DNA from: Pararhizobium sp.
GTDB lineage: Bacteria > Pseudomonadota > Alphaproteobacteria > Rhizobiales > Rhizobiaceae
Length of the DNA stretch: 64,000 bases
Direction of reading: 5' to 3'
Assembly (NCBI GenBank): GCA_017794825.1
Contig: CP051237.1
Coordinates: 4,110,501 to 4,174,500 of the forward strand
The notes under the pieces are model-generated. The model did no database searches and was not told where the DNA came from. It was given only the letters and a program-made list of their open reading frames with translations. A program made the translations under genes and the position numbers. Every line of letters begins with the position of its first letter. Within the stretch, counting starts at the first letter, position 1. Positions 16,302-25,103 of the stretch are shown piece by piece.

Positions 16302-16729
16302 GACCTCGAAAGGAGGGGCGGTCTTCGAATAGTATGCGGTTCGCCATGACAACCTCCATTGATTGGAACGAACACGCGCGGCTTATAGCGCGCCCCGTGC
16401 GCAGACGCCAACAGCAATATTGGCGGCGCGAATAGGGGCGGGAATTGCACTGCAAGCTTGGGGATAGAGCGCCTAAAGGGGTGCCGGGATTTGGGGGAAT
16501 GCTGAGTGGATAATTAAGTGGATGTGATTTGGTGGTTTCTTCGTGCCTGCTCACGGCGGAAGCAGACATCCCGTTGTTTGAATGTATATTTCTTGATGAA
16601 TACTTCCAGTCTGTTTCCACTGAAAAGTGTATCTAGCGCTAATACTGATTCCTGTTTATATCAGATCGACACGGGCGCAATAATGCCAGTGGTCAACTGG
16701 CTGGCTTGTCAACGCCTAAGAGGAAATTG
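16302..16729. other. Gene-free region upstream of the C39 peptidase cluster
   Basis: No convincing coding frame is present in this stretch. AT-rich sequence around 16570-16670 probably holds the promoter of the downstream cluster, but no clear -35/-10 pair can be assigned. Confidence 0.3.
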
Positions 16730-17032
16730 ATGATGAAGGCACTCATACTTGCGGCAGTTACCGCTTTGTCTTTCAGTTCTGCGGCGATGGCCGACGGACC
16801 CAAGCTGATGGGCGATGATGCAATGGATCAGATTGTTGCCGGTAAACCTTCGGACCGCACTGCATATCGGCGAGAAAATGAAGCCATTCGCTTCAGACGA
16901 CCTCATCCGGGTCCCACACAAATAGAGGAATACATAAGAGAGCAGTACGCACGGAGCGATGATCAATTTGTGACCAAGTGGGAATCTTTGACCGATCGTT
17001 TTTTTGACAGGCTGACGAAACACTATGATTGA
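16730..17032 (+). CDS. Small exported protein with a DAMDQIVAG motif
   Basis: A 100-residue protein started at ATG 16730 with AGGA seven bases upstream. Residues 1-21 (MMKALILAAVTALSFSSAAMA) form a Sec signal peptide. Just after it, LMGDDAMDQIVAG resembles the acidic Met/Leu-Asp-x-Ile-x-AG motif found in many small secreted proteobacterial proteins and recalls double-glycine leader cleavage sites. The rest is charged and Arg/Tyr rich, without Cys. The next genes on the same strand encode a C39 peptidase and an outer-membrane barrel, so it is the best candidate substrate of that pair (inference). No family name is known to me. Confidence 0.6.
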   Translation: MMKALILAAVTALSFSSAAMADGPKLMGDDAMDQIVAGKPSDRTAYRRENEAIRFRRPHPGPTQIEEYIREQYARSDDQFVTKWESLTDRFFDRLTKHYD

Positions 17033-17109
17033 TCGTTTTGCTCCGTGTCAGTTCGAGGCCTCACGTGGCGCTTTCCGAGTTTTCTGAAATTCATTGCAAG
17101 TAGGGGCGC

Positions 17110-17712
17110 ATGGCGCCTGACGAAAATACCGTTGTTCCGGTAGCTTGCGGAAAGCGAACTGGCAGTGTGGAAAGCCCGCTCATTGCGGTCGTGTTGCTGG
17201 CCATGACGATGCTCATGGCTGCGACATATACAGCCAGTTCCGATCCGGTTCGCTCGCTGAAGGAAATCCGCGACGACGGTGTCGTCCTTCAGAAGTGGGA
17301 CAAGAGCTGTGGCGCCGCGGCAATGGCCACGGTTTTGACCTATCATTTCGGCGACCCGGTGTCGGAGCGCGAAGTTGCAGCCGGGATGCTGCAGCAGACC
17401 GAGCCGCTCAAGGTGCGTCACCGGGGCGGTTTCTCGATGCTGGACATGAAACGCTATGCCGAGAAGCGCGGCTATCGCGCTTTCGGCTTCTCGGGCATGA
17501 CCTTCGACGACATTCGCCACTTCGACGGCCCAATCGTGCCCGTCCGGTCCGTCAGCGGCTACGATCACTACGTGGTTTACAAGGGAATGCGTCCAAACGG
17601 GAAAGTTCGGATCGCCGATCCGGCTTTTGGGAATTACGACCTGTCTCGAGAGAGCTTCGAGCGCATGTGGAGGAACGGCATGGCGTTCGTTCTGTTGAGG
17701 GGGCCGCGGTGA
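17110..17712 (+). CDS. C39-family cysteine peptidase (FapD-like)
   Basis: A 200-residue protein with one hydrophobic segment at about residues 23-42 acting as signal anchor or signal peptide. The catalytic set of C39 (bacteriocin-leader) peptidases is complete: Gln61 and Cys67 in LQKWDKSCGAAAMATVL, His153 in YDHYVVYKG and Asp170 in RIADPAFG; the Gln-Cys gap of 6 and His-Asp gap of 17 are standard. C39 enzymes cut after double-glycine-like leaders; the stand-alone form next to an outer-membrane barrel occurs in the Pseudomonas Fap amyloid system (FapD). Its stop overlaps the start of the barrel gene as ATGA. Confidence 0.8.
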   Translation: MAPDENTVVPVACGKRTGSVESPLIAVVLLAMTMLMAATYTASSDPVRSLKEIRDDGVVLQKWDKSCGAAAMATVLTYHFGDPVSEREVAAGMLQQTEPLKVRHRGGFSMLDMKRYAEKRGYRAFGFSGMTFDDIRHFDGPIVPVRSVSGYDHYVVYKGMRPNGKVRIADPAFGNYDLSRESFERMWRNGMAFVLLRGPR

Positions 17713-18701
17713 TGATGAGGCATTCTGCAAGTGGCGTCTTTCTGTTTGCCTGCATCCTGATTTCGATTTTCGCCCAACCTGCCATGGCCCAGACGGTTGA
17801 GGAGTTGAAGGCAGAGCTGGAAGCCCAGAAGACCATCAACGCCGCGTTGAAGCAGCGGATCGAGACGTTGGAGAGACAGGTCGCCTCGCTCGATCCGGCC
17901 AAGGCCGCGGATGGCGTTTTTACGCCATATTCCGAGCCGCCACCGGAAACCGAACTCGATCCCGAGGAAGAGCGCGCACTGGAGCGCGCCTTCGAGCGGC
18001 GGGGTCTTTCGATCCTTCCTCCGGGCACGTTCGAGGTCTCTCCGAGCCTCACCTGGTGGCATGCGGGCAGCGCACGCACCAACGACGTTTTCGATACGTT
18101 CAGCGCCGACGCAAGTATCCGCGTCGGCCTGCCGGGGAATTTCATGGTCGGCGCGAGGCTGCCCTACGACTTCGGCGACCGGCAGAACGCCGACAGCGAC
18201 AGCCGTGTCGGCAATCTGACCCTGCAAGCCTGGAAAGCGTTGTTCGACGATGGCGAGACCATGCCGAAGGTCGTGGGGCAACTCGGCTTCTCCATGCCGG
18301 TCGAGGGTAACGGGCTATACAGCCTTGGCGGCCGCCTATCTGTCTCGAAATCCTTCGATCCGATCGTCTTCTTTGGCTCGGCCGGCTATGCGCACACATT
18401 CGACCGGACCATCTACGGCGCAAAGGAAGTCAGGCCCGGCGAATTCGCCTTTGCCGTGGGCGCCGGACTTGCGGTGACCCCAAGGATATCAATGACCGCA
18501 GCATTCGATCTCGCATTTCGCGATGACATACAGCAGAACGGGCGGGAGGTTCGGGGCTCGGCTCAAACCATCGGCGCCTTTACGCTCAACACTGGCGTTG
18601 TCCTCAGCAAGAACGTATTCCTGTCTGTCACCGGGGGAGTCGGCTTGACCGACGATAGCCCCGACGCCGTTTTCGGCGTCGCCATGCCGATCCGCTTTTG
18701 A
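17712..18701 (+). CDS. Coiled-coil plus beta-barrel outer-membrane protein (FapF-like architecture)
   Basis: A 329-residue protein starting at ATG 17712, overlapping the peptidase stop. After a signal peptide (to about residue 26, PAMA|QT) comes a heptad-rich coiled coil at about 28-60 (VEELKAELEAQ... RIETLERQVASL), a Pro/Glu-rich linker, then a barrel of alternating strands ending in FGVAMPIRF with the C-terminal Phe. This coiled coil-linker-barrel order is that of FapF, the trimeric outer-membrane exporter of functional amyloid. Overall similarity to FapF cannot be measured here. It probably exports or displays the small protein encoded two genes upstream (inference). Confidence 0.65.
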   Translation: MMRHSASGVFLFACILISIFAQPAMAQTVEELKAELEAQKTINAALKQRIETLERQVASLDPAKAADGVFTPYSEPPPETELDPEEERALERAFERRGLSILPPGTFEVSPSLTWWHAGSARTNDVFDTFSADASIRVGLPGNFMVGARLPYDFGDRQNADSDSRVGNLTLQAWKALFDDGETMPKVVGQLGFSMPVEGNGLYSLGGRLSVSKSFDPIVFFGSAGYAHTFDRTIYGAKEVRPGEFAFAVGAGLAVTPRISMTAAFDLAFRDDIQQNGREVRGSAQTIGAFTLNTGVVLSKNVFLSVTGGVGLTDDSPDAVFGVAMPIRF

Positions 18702-19034
18702 TCGACGCTGAACCGAGCCTCGGGCATCGGGCAGCCCGGATAGCCGTCGATCAGCCCCTATTCCCGAATCCAAATTCGCCACGCTTCCATATCAATAAGC
18801 GTGCAGCAAACATGGCGTCAGGCGATCGGCTTGCAGATTCGGGACTTGTCGAACGTGACGACATGAGGCGGGCCCTGCCGCCGGACCTGACGCCAGAGAC
18901 CGGCCCACTCGGTGTCCCGAAAATGCCTGCCGATGCGGTTTCCGAAATTCGGGATATACGGAGTTCAAGATACTGACTTGACGATCCAACCTTGAGCTGT
19001 TGGGTAAGTCCGGCAATTTGCAATGAGGCGCGAT
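18702..19034. other. 333-bp region without a supported gene
   Basis: Open frames on both strands here lack start signals and coding character. Nothing else recognisable was seen. Confidence 0.3.
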
Positions 19035-19331
19035 ATGACACTTGAGGAGCGGATCCTCGGCAAGACATTTGCTGGAATAACCTGCAGTGAACACGCTGCA
19101 TCCATATCCTTTTCAGATGGAAGCGGTTTTGGTGTCTTCACCCGCATTCGCTGTGACATCGTCGAGCAGGAAAACTGCACAGTCACGGAATGTGTTTTCA
19201 ATGACGAAAAAGCGTGGATGAAAATCGGATGGGGCTCCACCGTTGAAATCAGCATGGATGCGAACGATTTGATAGGCCCCGAATTTTCTGCGTTCTGTGA
19301 TGTCGACGGGACCTGGGTGGTTGCAAACTAG
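19035..19331 (+). CDS. Conserved-looking hypothetical protein
   Basis: A 98-residue soluble protein. ATG 19035 is chosen over ATG 19023 because TGAGGCG lies at the right distance in front of it. The sequence (MTLEERILGKTFAGITCSEHAASISFSDGSGFGVFTRIRC ... KIGWGSTVEISMDANDLIGPEFSAFCDVDGTWVVAN) has a mixed alpha/beta, strand-rich character and three Cys, but no family was recognised. It stands alone between intergenic regions. Confidence 0.5.
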   Translation: MTLEERILGKTFAGITCSEHAASISFSDGSGFGVFTRIRCDIVEQENCTVTECVFNDEKAWMKIGWGSTVEISMDANDLIGPEFSAFCDVDGTWVVAN

Positions 19332-19399
19332 CTGCAGACTTGATGCGCGTCATCGTCTGGCTACGGCGGATGGCGCCGCCTTAAAACCCCCAAAATCTC

Positions 19400-19452
19400 T
19401 TGACGCATCGACGCTTCTGCATTAATCGCCACGGAACCGTACCGTACGGTAC
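19400..19452 (+). promoter_or_regulatory. Promoter and palindromic operator of the TetR-ilvC transcript
   Basis: TTGACG at 19400-19405 looks like a -35 box, with a weak -10 around 19421-19428. Just downstream, GTACCGTACGGTAC (19439-19452) is a perfect 14-bp palindrome lying before the TetR coding region, a typical place for TetR self-repression. Confidence 0.55.
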
Positions 19453-19456
19453 TCTA

Positions 19457-20173
19457 TTGCAATGGCTCGAACCCAAGAGACCCCGCTTGTCAGACGCTCT
19501 CGTTCAGGATCGTGTTTCCGATGCGCCGGACTATACGCCGCGCCAGAGCGCCGTGCTGGAAGAGGCGCTGCGGCTGCTTGTCGAAGGCGGCGACAGGGCG
19601 CTGACCACGGCGGCGATTGCGCGCGCCGCCAACTGCTCCAAGGAAAGCCTCTACAAGTGGTTCGGCGATCGCGACGATCTGCTGGCCGCGATGGTTTCCT
19701 GGCAGGCCGCCAAGGTGCGGGTCCGCACGAGCAGCGCTATGCCCGCCGACAGCGCCGATTTCCGGCGGCGGCTGGAGGAATTCGCAAGCGACCTGCTGAC
19801 GGTGCTCTCCGGCGACGTGTCGCTGGCGCTCAATCGCCTGGCGATCGGCCAGGCGAGCCGGAACGATTCCAGGCTTGGCGGGCTTGTGCTGAAGCGCGGG
19901 CGCGACGCCATCCGCCAGCGGGCGAGCGCGCTCCTGCGCTCCGGCCTCGACATGGGCCATCTCGAATTTACCGATATCGACCGCGCCTATCGCGCGCTCT
20001 ACGGCCTCGTCGTCGGCGATCTGCATGTGCGCATGCTGCTCGGTGATGAGCCCGCCGGAGCGGATCGCGATTTTCGCGGCCAGGCGCAGCGCGCCATCGG
20101 ACAGTTCTTCCGTCTCTACGGAACCGCTGATCCGGAAGGAGAGCCTTCCGGCAAGAACCACAATCAACACTGA
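19457..20173 (+). CDS. TetR-family transcriptional regulator
   Basis: About 238 residues from TTG 19457; TTG 19487 (after AAGAGA) is an equally good start, and the longer frame from 19400 is unlikely because it would cover the promoter. The HTH domain reads YTPRQSAVLEEALRLLVEGGDRALTTAAIARAANCSKESLYKWFGDRDDLLAAMVSWQ. The C-terminal ligand-binding part is all helical. It is followed after 20 bp by ilvC, suggesting control of ilvC or co-transcription with it. An ATG at 19462 opens another frame (MARTQETP) that would need a frameshift, so a small indel near the start cannot be excluded. Confidence 0.8.
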   Translation: MQWLEPKRPRLSDALVQDRVSDAPDYTPRQSAVLEEALRLLVEGGDRALTTAAIARAANCSKESLYKWFGDRDDLLAAMVSWQAAKVRVRTSSAMPADSADFRRRLEEFASDLLTVLSGDVSLALNRLAIGQASRNDSRLGGLVLKRGRDAIRQRASALLRSGLDMGHLEFTDIDRAYRALYGLVVGDLHVRMLLGDEPAGADRDFRGQAQRAIGQFFRLYGTADPEGEPSGKNHNQH

Positions 20174-20193
20174 TCGAAGGAAAGGAAACTGCC

Positions 20194-21213
20194 ATGCGTG
20201 TCTATTACGATCGGGACGCCGATCTCAATCTGATCAAGTCGAAGAAGGTCGCGATCATCGGTTATGGAAGCCAGGGCCGCGCCCACGCGCTGAACCTCAA
20301 GGATTCCGGCGCGCCGAATATCGTCATCGCGCTGCGCGAAGGCTCTGCTACCGCCAGGAAGGCGGAAGCCGACGGCTTCGAAGTCAAGTCCGTCGCAGAC
20401 GCCGCCGCCTGGGCCGACCTGATGATGATGGCGACGCCCGACGAATTGCAGGCAGATATCTACAAGGAGCATATCGCGCCGAACATTCGCGACGGCGCGG
20501 CCATCGCATTCGCGCACGGCCTCAACGTGCATTTCGGCCTCATCGAGCCGAAGGAATCCGTCGATGTTCTGATGATTGCGCCGAAGGGCCCGGGCCACAC
20601 GGTGCGCGGCGAATACCAGAAGGGCGGCGGCGTGCCGTGCCTGATCGCAGTTCACCAGGATCCGTCGGGCAACGCCCACGATCTCGGCCTGTCCTACGCC
20701 TGCGGCGTCGGCGGCGGCCGCTCCGGCATCATCGAGACCAATTTCCGCGAGGAATGCGAGACCGACCTTTTCGGCGAGCAGGTCGTGCTCTGCGGCGGCC
20801 TGGTTGAGCTCATCCGCGCCGGTTTCGAAACGCTGGTGGAAGCCGGCTACGCGCCGGAAATGGCTTATTTCGAGTGTCTGCACGAGGTCAAGCTGATCGT
20901 CGACCTGATCTATGAAGGCGGCATCGCCAACATGAACTACTCGATCTCCAACACGGCCGAGTGGGGCGAATACGTCTCCGGTCCGCGCATCATCACCGAG
21001 GAAACCAAAGCGGAGATGAAGCGGGTCCTGAACGACATCCAGACCGGCAAGTTCACCTCGGAATGGATGCAGGAATACCGCGCCGGCGCCGCCCGCTTCA
21101 AGGGCATCCGCCGTGTCAACGACGCGCACCAGATCGAGGAAGTCGGCGAAAAGCTGCGCGGCATGATGCCGTGGATCAAGTCCAACGCGCTGGTCGACAA
21201 GACCCGCAACTGA
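20194..21213 (+). CDS. ilvC: Ketol-acid reductoisomerase (NADP+)
   Basis: A 339-residue class I enzyme for the second step of branched-chain amino-acid synthesis: isomerisation and NADPH-dependent reduction of acetolactate or acetohydroxybutyrate. The Rossmann part opens MRVYYDRDADLNLIKSKKVAIIGYGSQGRAHALNLKDSG; the metal-binding knotted domain has ETDLFGEQVVLCGG and EMAYFECLHEVKLIVDLIYEGGIANMNYSISNTAEWGEYVSG. An AAGGAAAGG ribosome-binding site precedes ATG 20194. A strong terminator follows 25 bp after the stop. Confidence 0.97.
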   Translation: MRVYYDRDADLNLIKSKKVAIIGYGSQGRAHALNLKDSGAPNIVIALREGSATARKAEADGFEVKSVADAAAWADLMMMATPDELQADIYKEHIAPNIRDGAAIAFAHGLNVHFGLIEPKESVDVLMIAPKGPGHTVRGEYQKGGGVPCLIAVHQDPSGNAHDLGLSYACGVGGGRSGIIETNFREECETDLFGEQVVLCGGLVELIRAGFETLVEAGYAPEMAYFECLHEVKLIVDLIYEGGIANMNYSISNTAEWGEYVSGPRIITEETKAEMKRVLNDIQTGKFTSEWMQEYRAGAARFKGIRRVNDAHQIEEVGEKLRGMMPWIKSNALVDKTRN

Positions 21214-21237
21214 TCCGCGCTTCAGCGCACATCTGAA

Positions 21238-21268
21238 AGCCGCGGGGTTCGCGCCCCGCGGCTTTTTT
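21238..21268 (+). terminator. Intrinsic terminator after ilvC
   Basis: GCCGCGGGG and CCCCGCGGC pair exactly (9 bp) around TTCGCG at 21239-21262, followed by six T. Confidence 0.9.
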
Positions 21269-21348
21269 GCGTGCAGGAATGGCTTTGGGTTTCCCCGAAC
21301 GCGCCGAGCGTTTAAGAAAAACCTCCCTGCAAACAATCGGCTCGCTCC

Positions 21349-22458
21349 ATGTCGCTTCGCCTCGCCACCTTCAACATCGAAAACCTGATGAACCGGTTCG
21401 ATTTCTCCGGTTTCCGCAACGAATTGCGCCAGGACCGGGTGCTGCGGATGTTCGATATCGGCTCAAAGGAAGATTACCGGGCGCTCGAACAGGCGCGCGC
21501 CGTCTCCATCGCCGACGACAAGCGGCAACTCAGCGCGCTTGCGATCGCCGAGACCCGGGCCGATATCATCTGCCTGCAGGAGGTCGACAACATGGCCGCG
21601 CTGCAAGCCTTCGAATATGGATATCTCTACAAGATGGTCGGTCGCGGCTATCTCAACAAATACATGGCCGAGGGCAACGACACGCGCGGCATCGACGTCG
21701 CCGTGATGATGCGCGAGGAAACCCGGGACGGGCAGAAGATCGAGTTTCGCAACATGCAGAGCCACGCGCATCTGACCTATGGCGGACTTGGCCTGTTCAC
21801 GCCGGAAATCGCCGAGACCAATGTGGAGGACGACTTCGTCTTCCGGCGCGACTGCCTGGAGATCGACGTGACGGTCGGCGGGCGGCCGCTGACGCTTTAT
21901 GTCGTTCATCTGAAGTCGATGGGCGCGCCGCGCTCCGGGCTCGACGGGCGCACCGCCAGCCTGCCCGTGCGCCGGGCCGAGGCGCTCGCCATACGCCACA
22001 TCATCGAAAAGCGCTTCGGCGCCGAACGCGCCGCCTCGAAACGCTGGGCGATCTGCGGCGATTTCAATGACTACAGCGAACGCATCGTTATCGGCGGCGA
22101 CGGGGTTGACGGCTACAGCTTCACGCCGATCAAGGAAGAGACCAGCGCGCTTGACGTGCTGACGGCGGACGGCTTTGCGGAAAACGTCGTCGAGCGTTTG
22201 CCCGAAATGGACCGCTGGACGCTTTATCACACGCGCGGGCCGCAAGAACGGCATCTGTGCCAGCTCGACTATATCCTGCTGTCTCCGTCGCTCGCCGCCC
22301 GCAACGCCCGCCAGGTTCCGGAGATCGTGCGCGCCGGCCAGCCGTATCGAACGATCTTTCCGCCTGACCAGCAGGTCGAGCGGTATCCGCGCACCGGCTG
22401 GGACCGGCCGAAAGCGTCGGACCATTGTCCGGTCGTCATCCGGCTGGACATGGCGTAA
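21349..22458 (+). CDS. Endonuclease/exonuclease/phosphatase-family protein
   Basis: A 369-residue protein of the EEP superfamily (DNase I/APE1 fold). Conserved parts: LATFNIENLMNRFD at the start (Asn), ETRADIICLQEVDNM (metal-binding Glu), LYVVHLKSMGAP, WAICGDFNDYSE (Asp-x-Asn) and RPKASDHCPVVIRLD (catalytic Asp-His). No signal peptide is visible. Family members cut DNA, RNA or phospho-sugars/lipids, so the substrate is open. It is separated from ilvC by the terminator. Confidence 0.85.
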   Translation: MSLRLATFNIENLMNRFDFSGFRNELRQDRVLRMFDIGSKEDYRALEQARAVSIADDKRQLSALAIAETRADIICLQEVDNMAALQAFEYGYLYKMVGRGYLNKYMAEGNDTRGIDVAVMMREETRDGQKIEFRNMQSHAHLTYGGLGLFTPEIAETNVEDDFVFRRDCLEIDVTVGGRPLTLYVVHLKSMGAPRSGLDGRTASLPVRRAEALAIRHIIEKRFGAERAASKRWAICGDFNDYSERIVIGGDGVDGYSFTPIKEETSALDVLTADGFAENVVERLPEMDRWTLYHTRGPQERHLCQLDYILLSPSLAARNARQVPEIVRAGQPYRTIFPPDQQVERYPRTGWDRPKASDHCPVVIRLDMA

Positions 22459-22542
22459 CCGCTTCGACCGGCTTCCTTGTGCGGTCCCGGCAATTCGGCT
22501 ATGCCACAAGGTCTCCAAAACGTGCAGGAACGGCGACGGACA

Positions 22543-23463
22543 ATGGCGAGAGACTATGCAATCTACGATGTGTTCACAGACGAGGTTCTGACCGGCAACC
22601 CGCTGGCCGTCGTCTTCGACGGCGAGGGTCTTTCGGACGAGGCGATGCAGAAAATCGCGGCGGAGTTCAACCTTTCGGAGACCGTCTTCGTCCTGCCTGC
22701 GGAACAATCGGCGCATTCGGCGAAGCTGCGAATCTTCACGCCGGCGCGGGAGCTTCCCTTTGCAGGCCATCCGACCGTCGGCGCTGCGATTGCGGTTGCC
22801 GAACGTCAGGCGGACGGGGAGGGGGCGGACCTCGACGTGATGGCGGTGTTCGAGGAAAAAATCGGGCCCGTGCGCTGTGTCACGCGGCTGGAAAAGAACG
22901 GATGCAGCTTCGCGGAATTCGATCTGCCGAGATTGTCGGAGCCGGTTCGCGTCGAACCCGAAAGGGAGGCGGTGGCCGAGGCGCTGGGCCTGAAGCCGCA
23001 GGATATCGGCTTCGAGAACCACCGCATTTCCGTGTGGAACGCGGGCGTGCCCTTCGTCATGACGCCGGTGCGCGATCTCTCCGTCGCCGCCCGTGTCGAA
23101 TGCAACGCCATTCTGTGGGAGAAGCTTGCGCCACTCGCCGGCGGCCAGCTCGCCGACGCCTTCGTCTATTGTCGCGGCGGAGTCGACCATGAGGCGCATT
23201 TCCACGCACGCATGTTCGCGCCGCATGTCGGCATCGCCGAGGATCCGGCGACCGGCTCCGCCGCAGCCGCCTTTTCCGGGGCGGTTCACCGGTTCGACGA
23301 ACTGCTCGACGGCCATCACGCGCTGCAGATCGAGCAGGGCGTGGAGATGGGCCGGCCCTCCAAAATCCACCTGCATCTGGAGGTGGACAAGGGCAGGATC
23401 ACCCAGGGCCGCATCGGCGGCAACGCGGTGAAGGCCGCCGAGGGCGTGCTGCTCGGCGTGTAA
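22543..23463 (+). CDS. PhzF-family isomerase/epimerase-like protein
   Basis: A 306-residue protein begun at ATG 22543 (MARDYAIYDVFTDEVLTGNPLAVVFDGEGLS); the longer frame lacks a good start. Two-lobed PhzF fold: the first lobe has EFNLSETVFVLP with the catalytic Glu and RIFTPARELPFAGHPTVGAA, the second lobe has HARMFAPHVGIAEDPATGSAAAAFSGAV. Relatives isomerise a dihydro-aromatic in phenazine synthesis, but most genomic copies have unknown metabolic roles. No phenazine genes are near, so no pathway is claimed. Confidence 0.88.
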   Translation: MARDYAIYDVFTDEVLTGNPLAVVFDGEGLSDEAMQKIAAEFNLSETVFVLPAEQSAHSAKLRIFTPARELPFAGHPTVGAAIAVAERQADGEGADLDVMAVFEEKIGPVRCVTRLEKNGCSFAEFDLPRLSEPVRVEPEREAVAEALGLKPQDIGFENHRISVWNAGVPFVMTPVRDLSVAARVECNAILWEKLAPLAGGQLADAFVYCRGGVDHEAHFHARMFAPHVGIAEDPATGSAAAAFSGAVHRFDELLDGHHALQIEQGVEMGRPSKIHLHLEVDKGRITQGRIGGNAVKAAEGVLLGV

Positions 23464-23554
23464 CGCGGCGCAAACGCCAGATTTTCTGGCGATGGACGCT
23501 GGACAGTTTGACCGAAGCCGTTTATATGCGGCGCTCAATCCGGCGTCGGATGAC

Positions 23555-23630
<76 letters not shown>

Positions 23631-24319
23631 ATAAAATCAATTAGTTAGCCTGTTTTTATGTAGTGTCTGCCGCGCTGTGTCAGCACTATGTCAGCAATCG
23701 GGTTGTTCTGGGTAGTTTTCCCCAGAAATTGTGACATCGCGCCAGCAGGTTGATGGATCGAATCGTCGCCTGTTCGGGGATACTGCAGCCAACACAAGTG
23801 CATAGCGTCTGAAGCGAGTGACCACTGTGGGGCCGCAAGCTAAATGGCCGATACTGCCAGGAAAAGGCAAAAACCGGACATCCAGCATCCGACACAATCT
23901 GAGGCTTTGCCTGGACTTGGACATCTCCCGTGGGCAGGTGGTCCGCAACGAACGGCGCTCAACGCGAAGCGAACTTGCAACGGATGAAGGCCAAAGGTCG
24001 GAAGTGGGCCGAGCGGACAGGCCGTGCCCTGTTGCGCCTACAACGCCGCCCTCAGAGGGATCTTGACGCGCCGCCGCCGACCAGTGAATGACCAGACTTT
24101 CTGCCTGTTCTGAAGAACTGGCAATGCCGGCAATGTAGGTTTCAAAGGCCGCATAAATGCGACATTATCGGCGGTAGCGACGGATTTGTGCGGTCGCGGC
24201 TTCGCGTTCGTCGCGCAGACCCGGACCCTGGTCGACTTTTTGACATTGCAGCCCGATCCAGCCGAGGCCATTTTCGAAAGAGAGGCAGAGTAGATGCCCG
24301 CTTGAACAGAACGGTCAGT
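23631..24319. other. 689-bp region after tRNA-Lys without a supported gene
   Basis: Several short frames exist on both strands but none shows a known domain. The mixed composition and broken frames directly after a tRNA gene look like decayed mobile-element DNA (for example integrase remains), but no specific family could be recognised. Confidence 0.35.
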
Positions 24320-25072
24320 ATGACAGGACGGCTAGAGAACAGGACAGCCCTCGTCACGGGCGGGAGTCGCGGCATCGGTGGGGCCATTGCGATTGCTTTC
24401 GCGGCTGAGGGCGCGGACGTAGCCTTTTGTCATGAAGACGACGCGCAGGGGGCCGCAGAAGTTGTGTCAGCGATCCAGCGACATGGTCGCAATGCGCTGG
24501 CCGTTCAATGCGATGTGACGGACGATGCGGGTGTTCAGGCGTTCTGGGCCGAAAGCGCGCGCGCGCTCGGTCCGATCGATATTTTGGTCAACAATGCCGG
24601 CATTGGCGCTCAACAGAGTTTTGACGCGATCGATCTGACCGCATTTGACCGCATGATCGCCGTCAATTTACGGGCCGTTTTTCATTTCGCGAGACTCGCC
24701 GCACCGGGCATGCAGACCAGGCGCTGGGGCAGGATCATCAATATCGCCTCCCAACTTGCCTATAAAGGCGCGCCGGGGCTTGTGCATTACTGCGCCGCCA
24801 AGGCCGGTGTGATTGGTCTGACGCGCGCCCTGGCGATTGAGCTTGCCGGGAGCGGCGTTCTCGTCAACGCAATCGCGCCGGGCATGGTCGAAACACGGCT
24901 GAATGACGGGCTGACCGCGGAATGGAAAGCCCGCAAGCTCAGCGAGTTGCCGATTCATCGCTTCGGCAGACCAGCCGAGGTCGCCCCGACAGCCGTTATG
25001 CTGGCCTCGTCCGACGGTGATTTCTATGTCGGCCAGACACTGTCTCCCAACGGTGGAGATGTATTCCTGTGA
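24320..25072 (+). CDS. Short-chain dehydrogenase/reductase
   Basis: A 250-residue classical SDR. Cofactor loop TGGSRGIGGAIA at about residues 13-24, NNAG motif in ILVNNAGIGA, catalytic Ser in INIASQLAYKG and Tyr/Lys in HYCAAKAG. ATG 24320 places the cofactor loop at the normal distance; the longer frame to 24188 has no support. It probably oxidises or reduces a hydroxy/keto group using NAD(P)(H). It is followed by an epimerase-like gene after 31 bp, so the two likely form an operon related to the nearby ABC importer. Confidence 0.85.
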   Translation: MTGRLENRTALVTGGSRGIGGAIAIAFAAEGADVAFCHEDDAQGAAEVVSAIQRHGRNALAVQCDVTDDAGVQAFWAESARALGPIDILVNNAGIGAQQSFDAIDLTAFDRMIAVNLRAVFHFARLAAPGMQTRRWGRIINIASQLAYKGAPGLVHYCAAKAGVIGLTRALAIELAGSGVLVNAIAPGMVETRLNDGLTAEWKARKLSELPIHRFGRPAEVAPTAVMLASSDGDFYVGQTLSPNGGDVFL

Positions 25073-25103
25073 CCGCGCCCAATCTCGAAATCAGGGGATC
25101 TGA

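Noticed and set aside
19462..20046. Frame starting MARTQETP at ATG 19462 as the regulator
   Set aside because: It lacks the TetR domain, which is in another frame; only a frameshift could join them, and TTG starts are available.
21463..23538. 691-residue minus-strand open frame across two plus-strand genes
   Set aside because: It covers the EEP and PhzF-like genes in antisense and shows no domain of its own.
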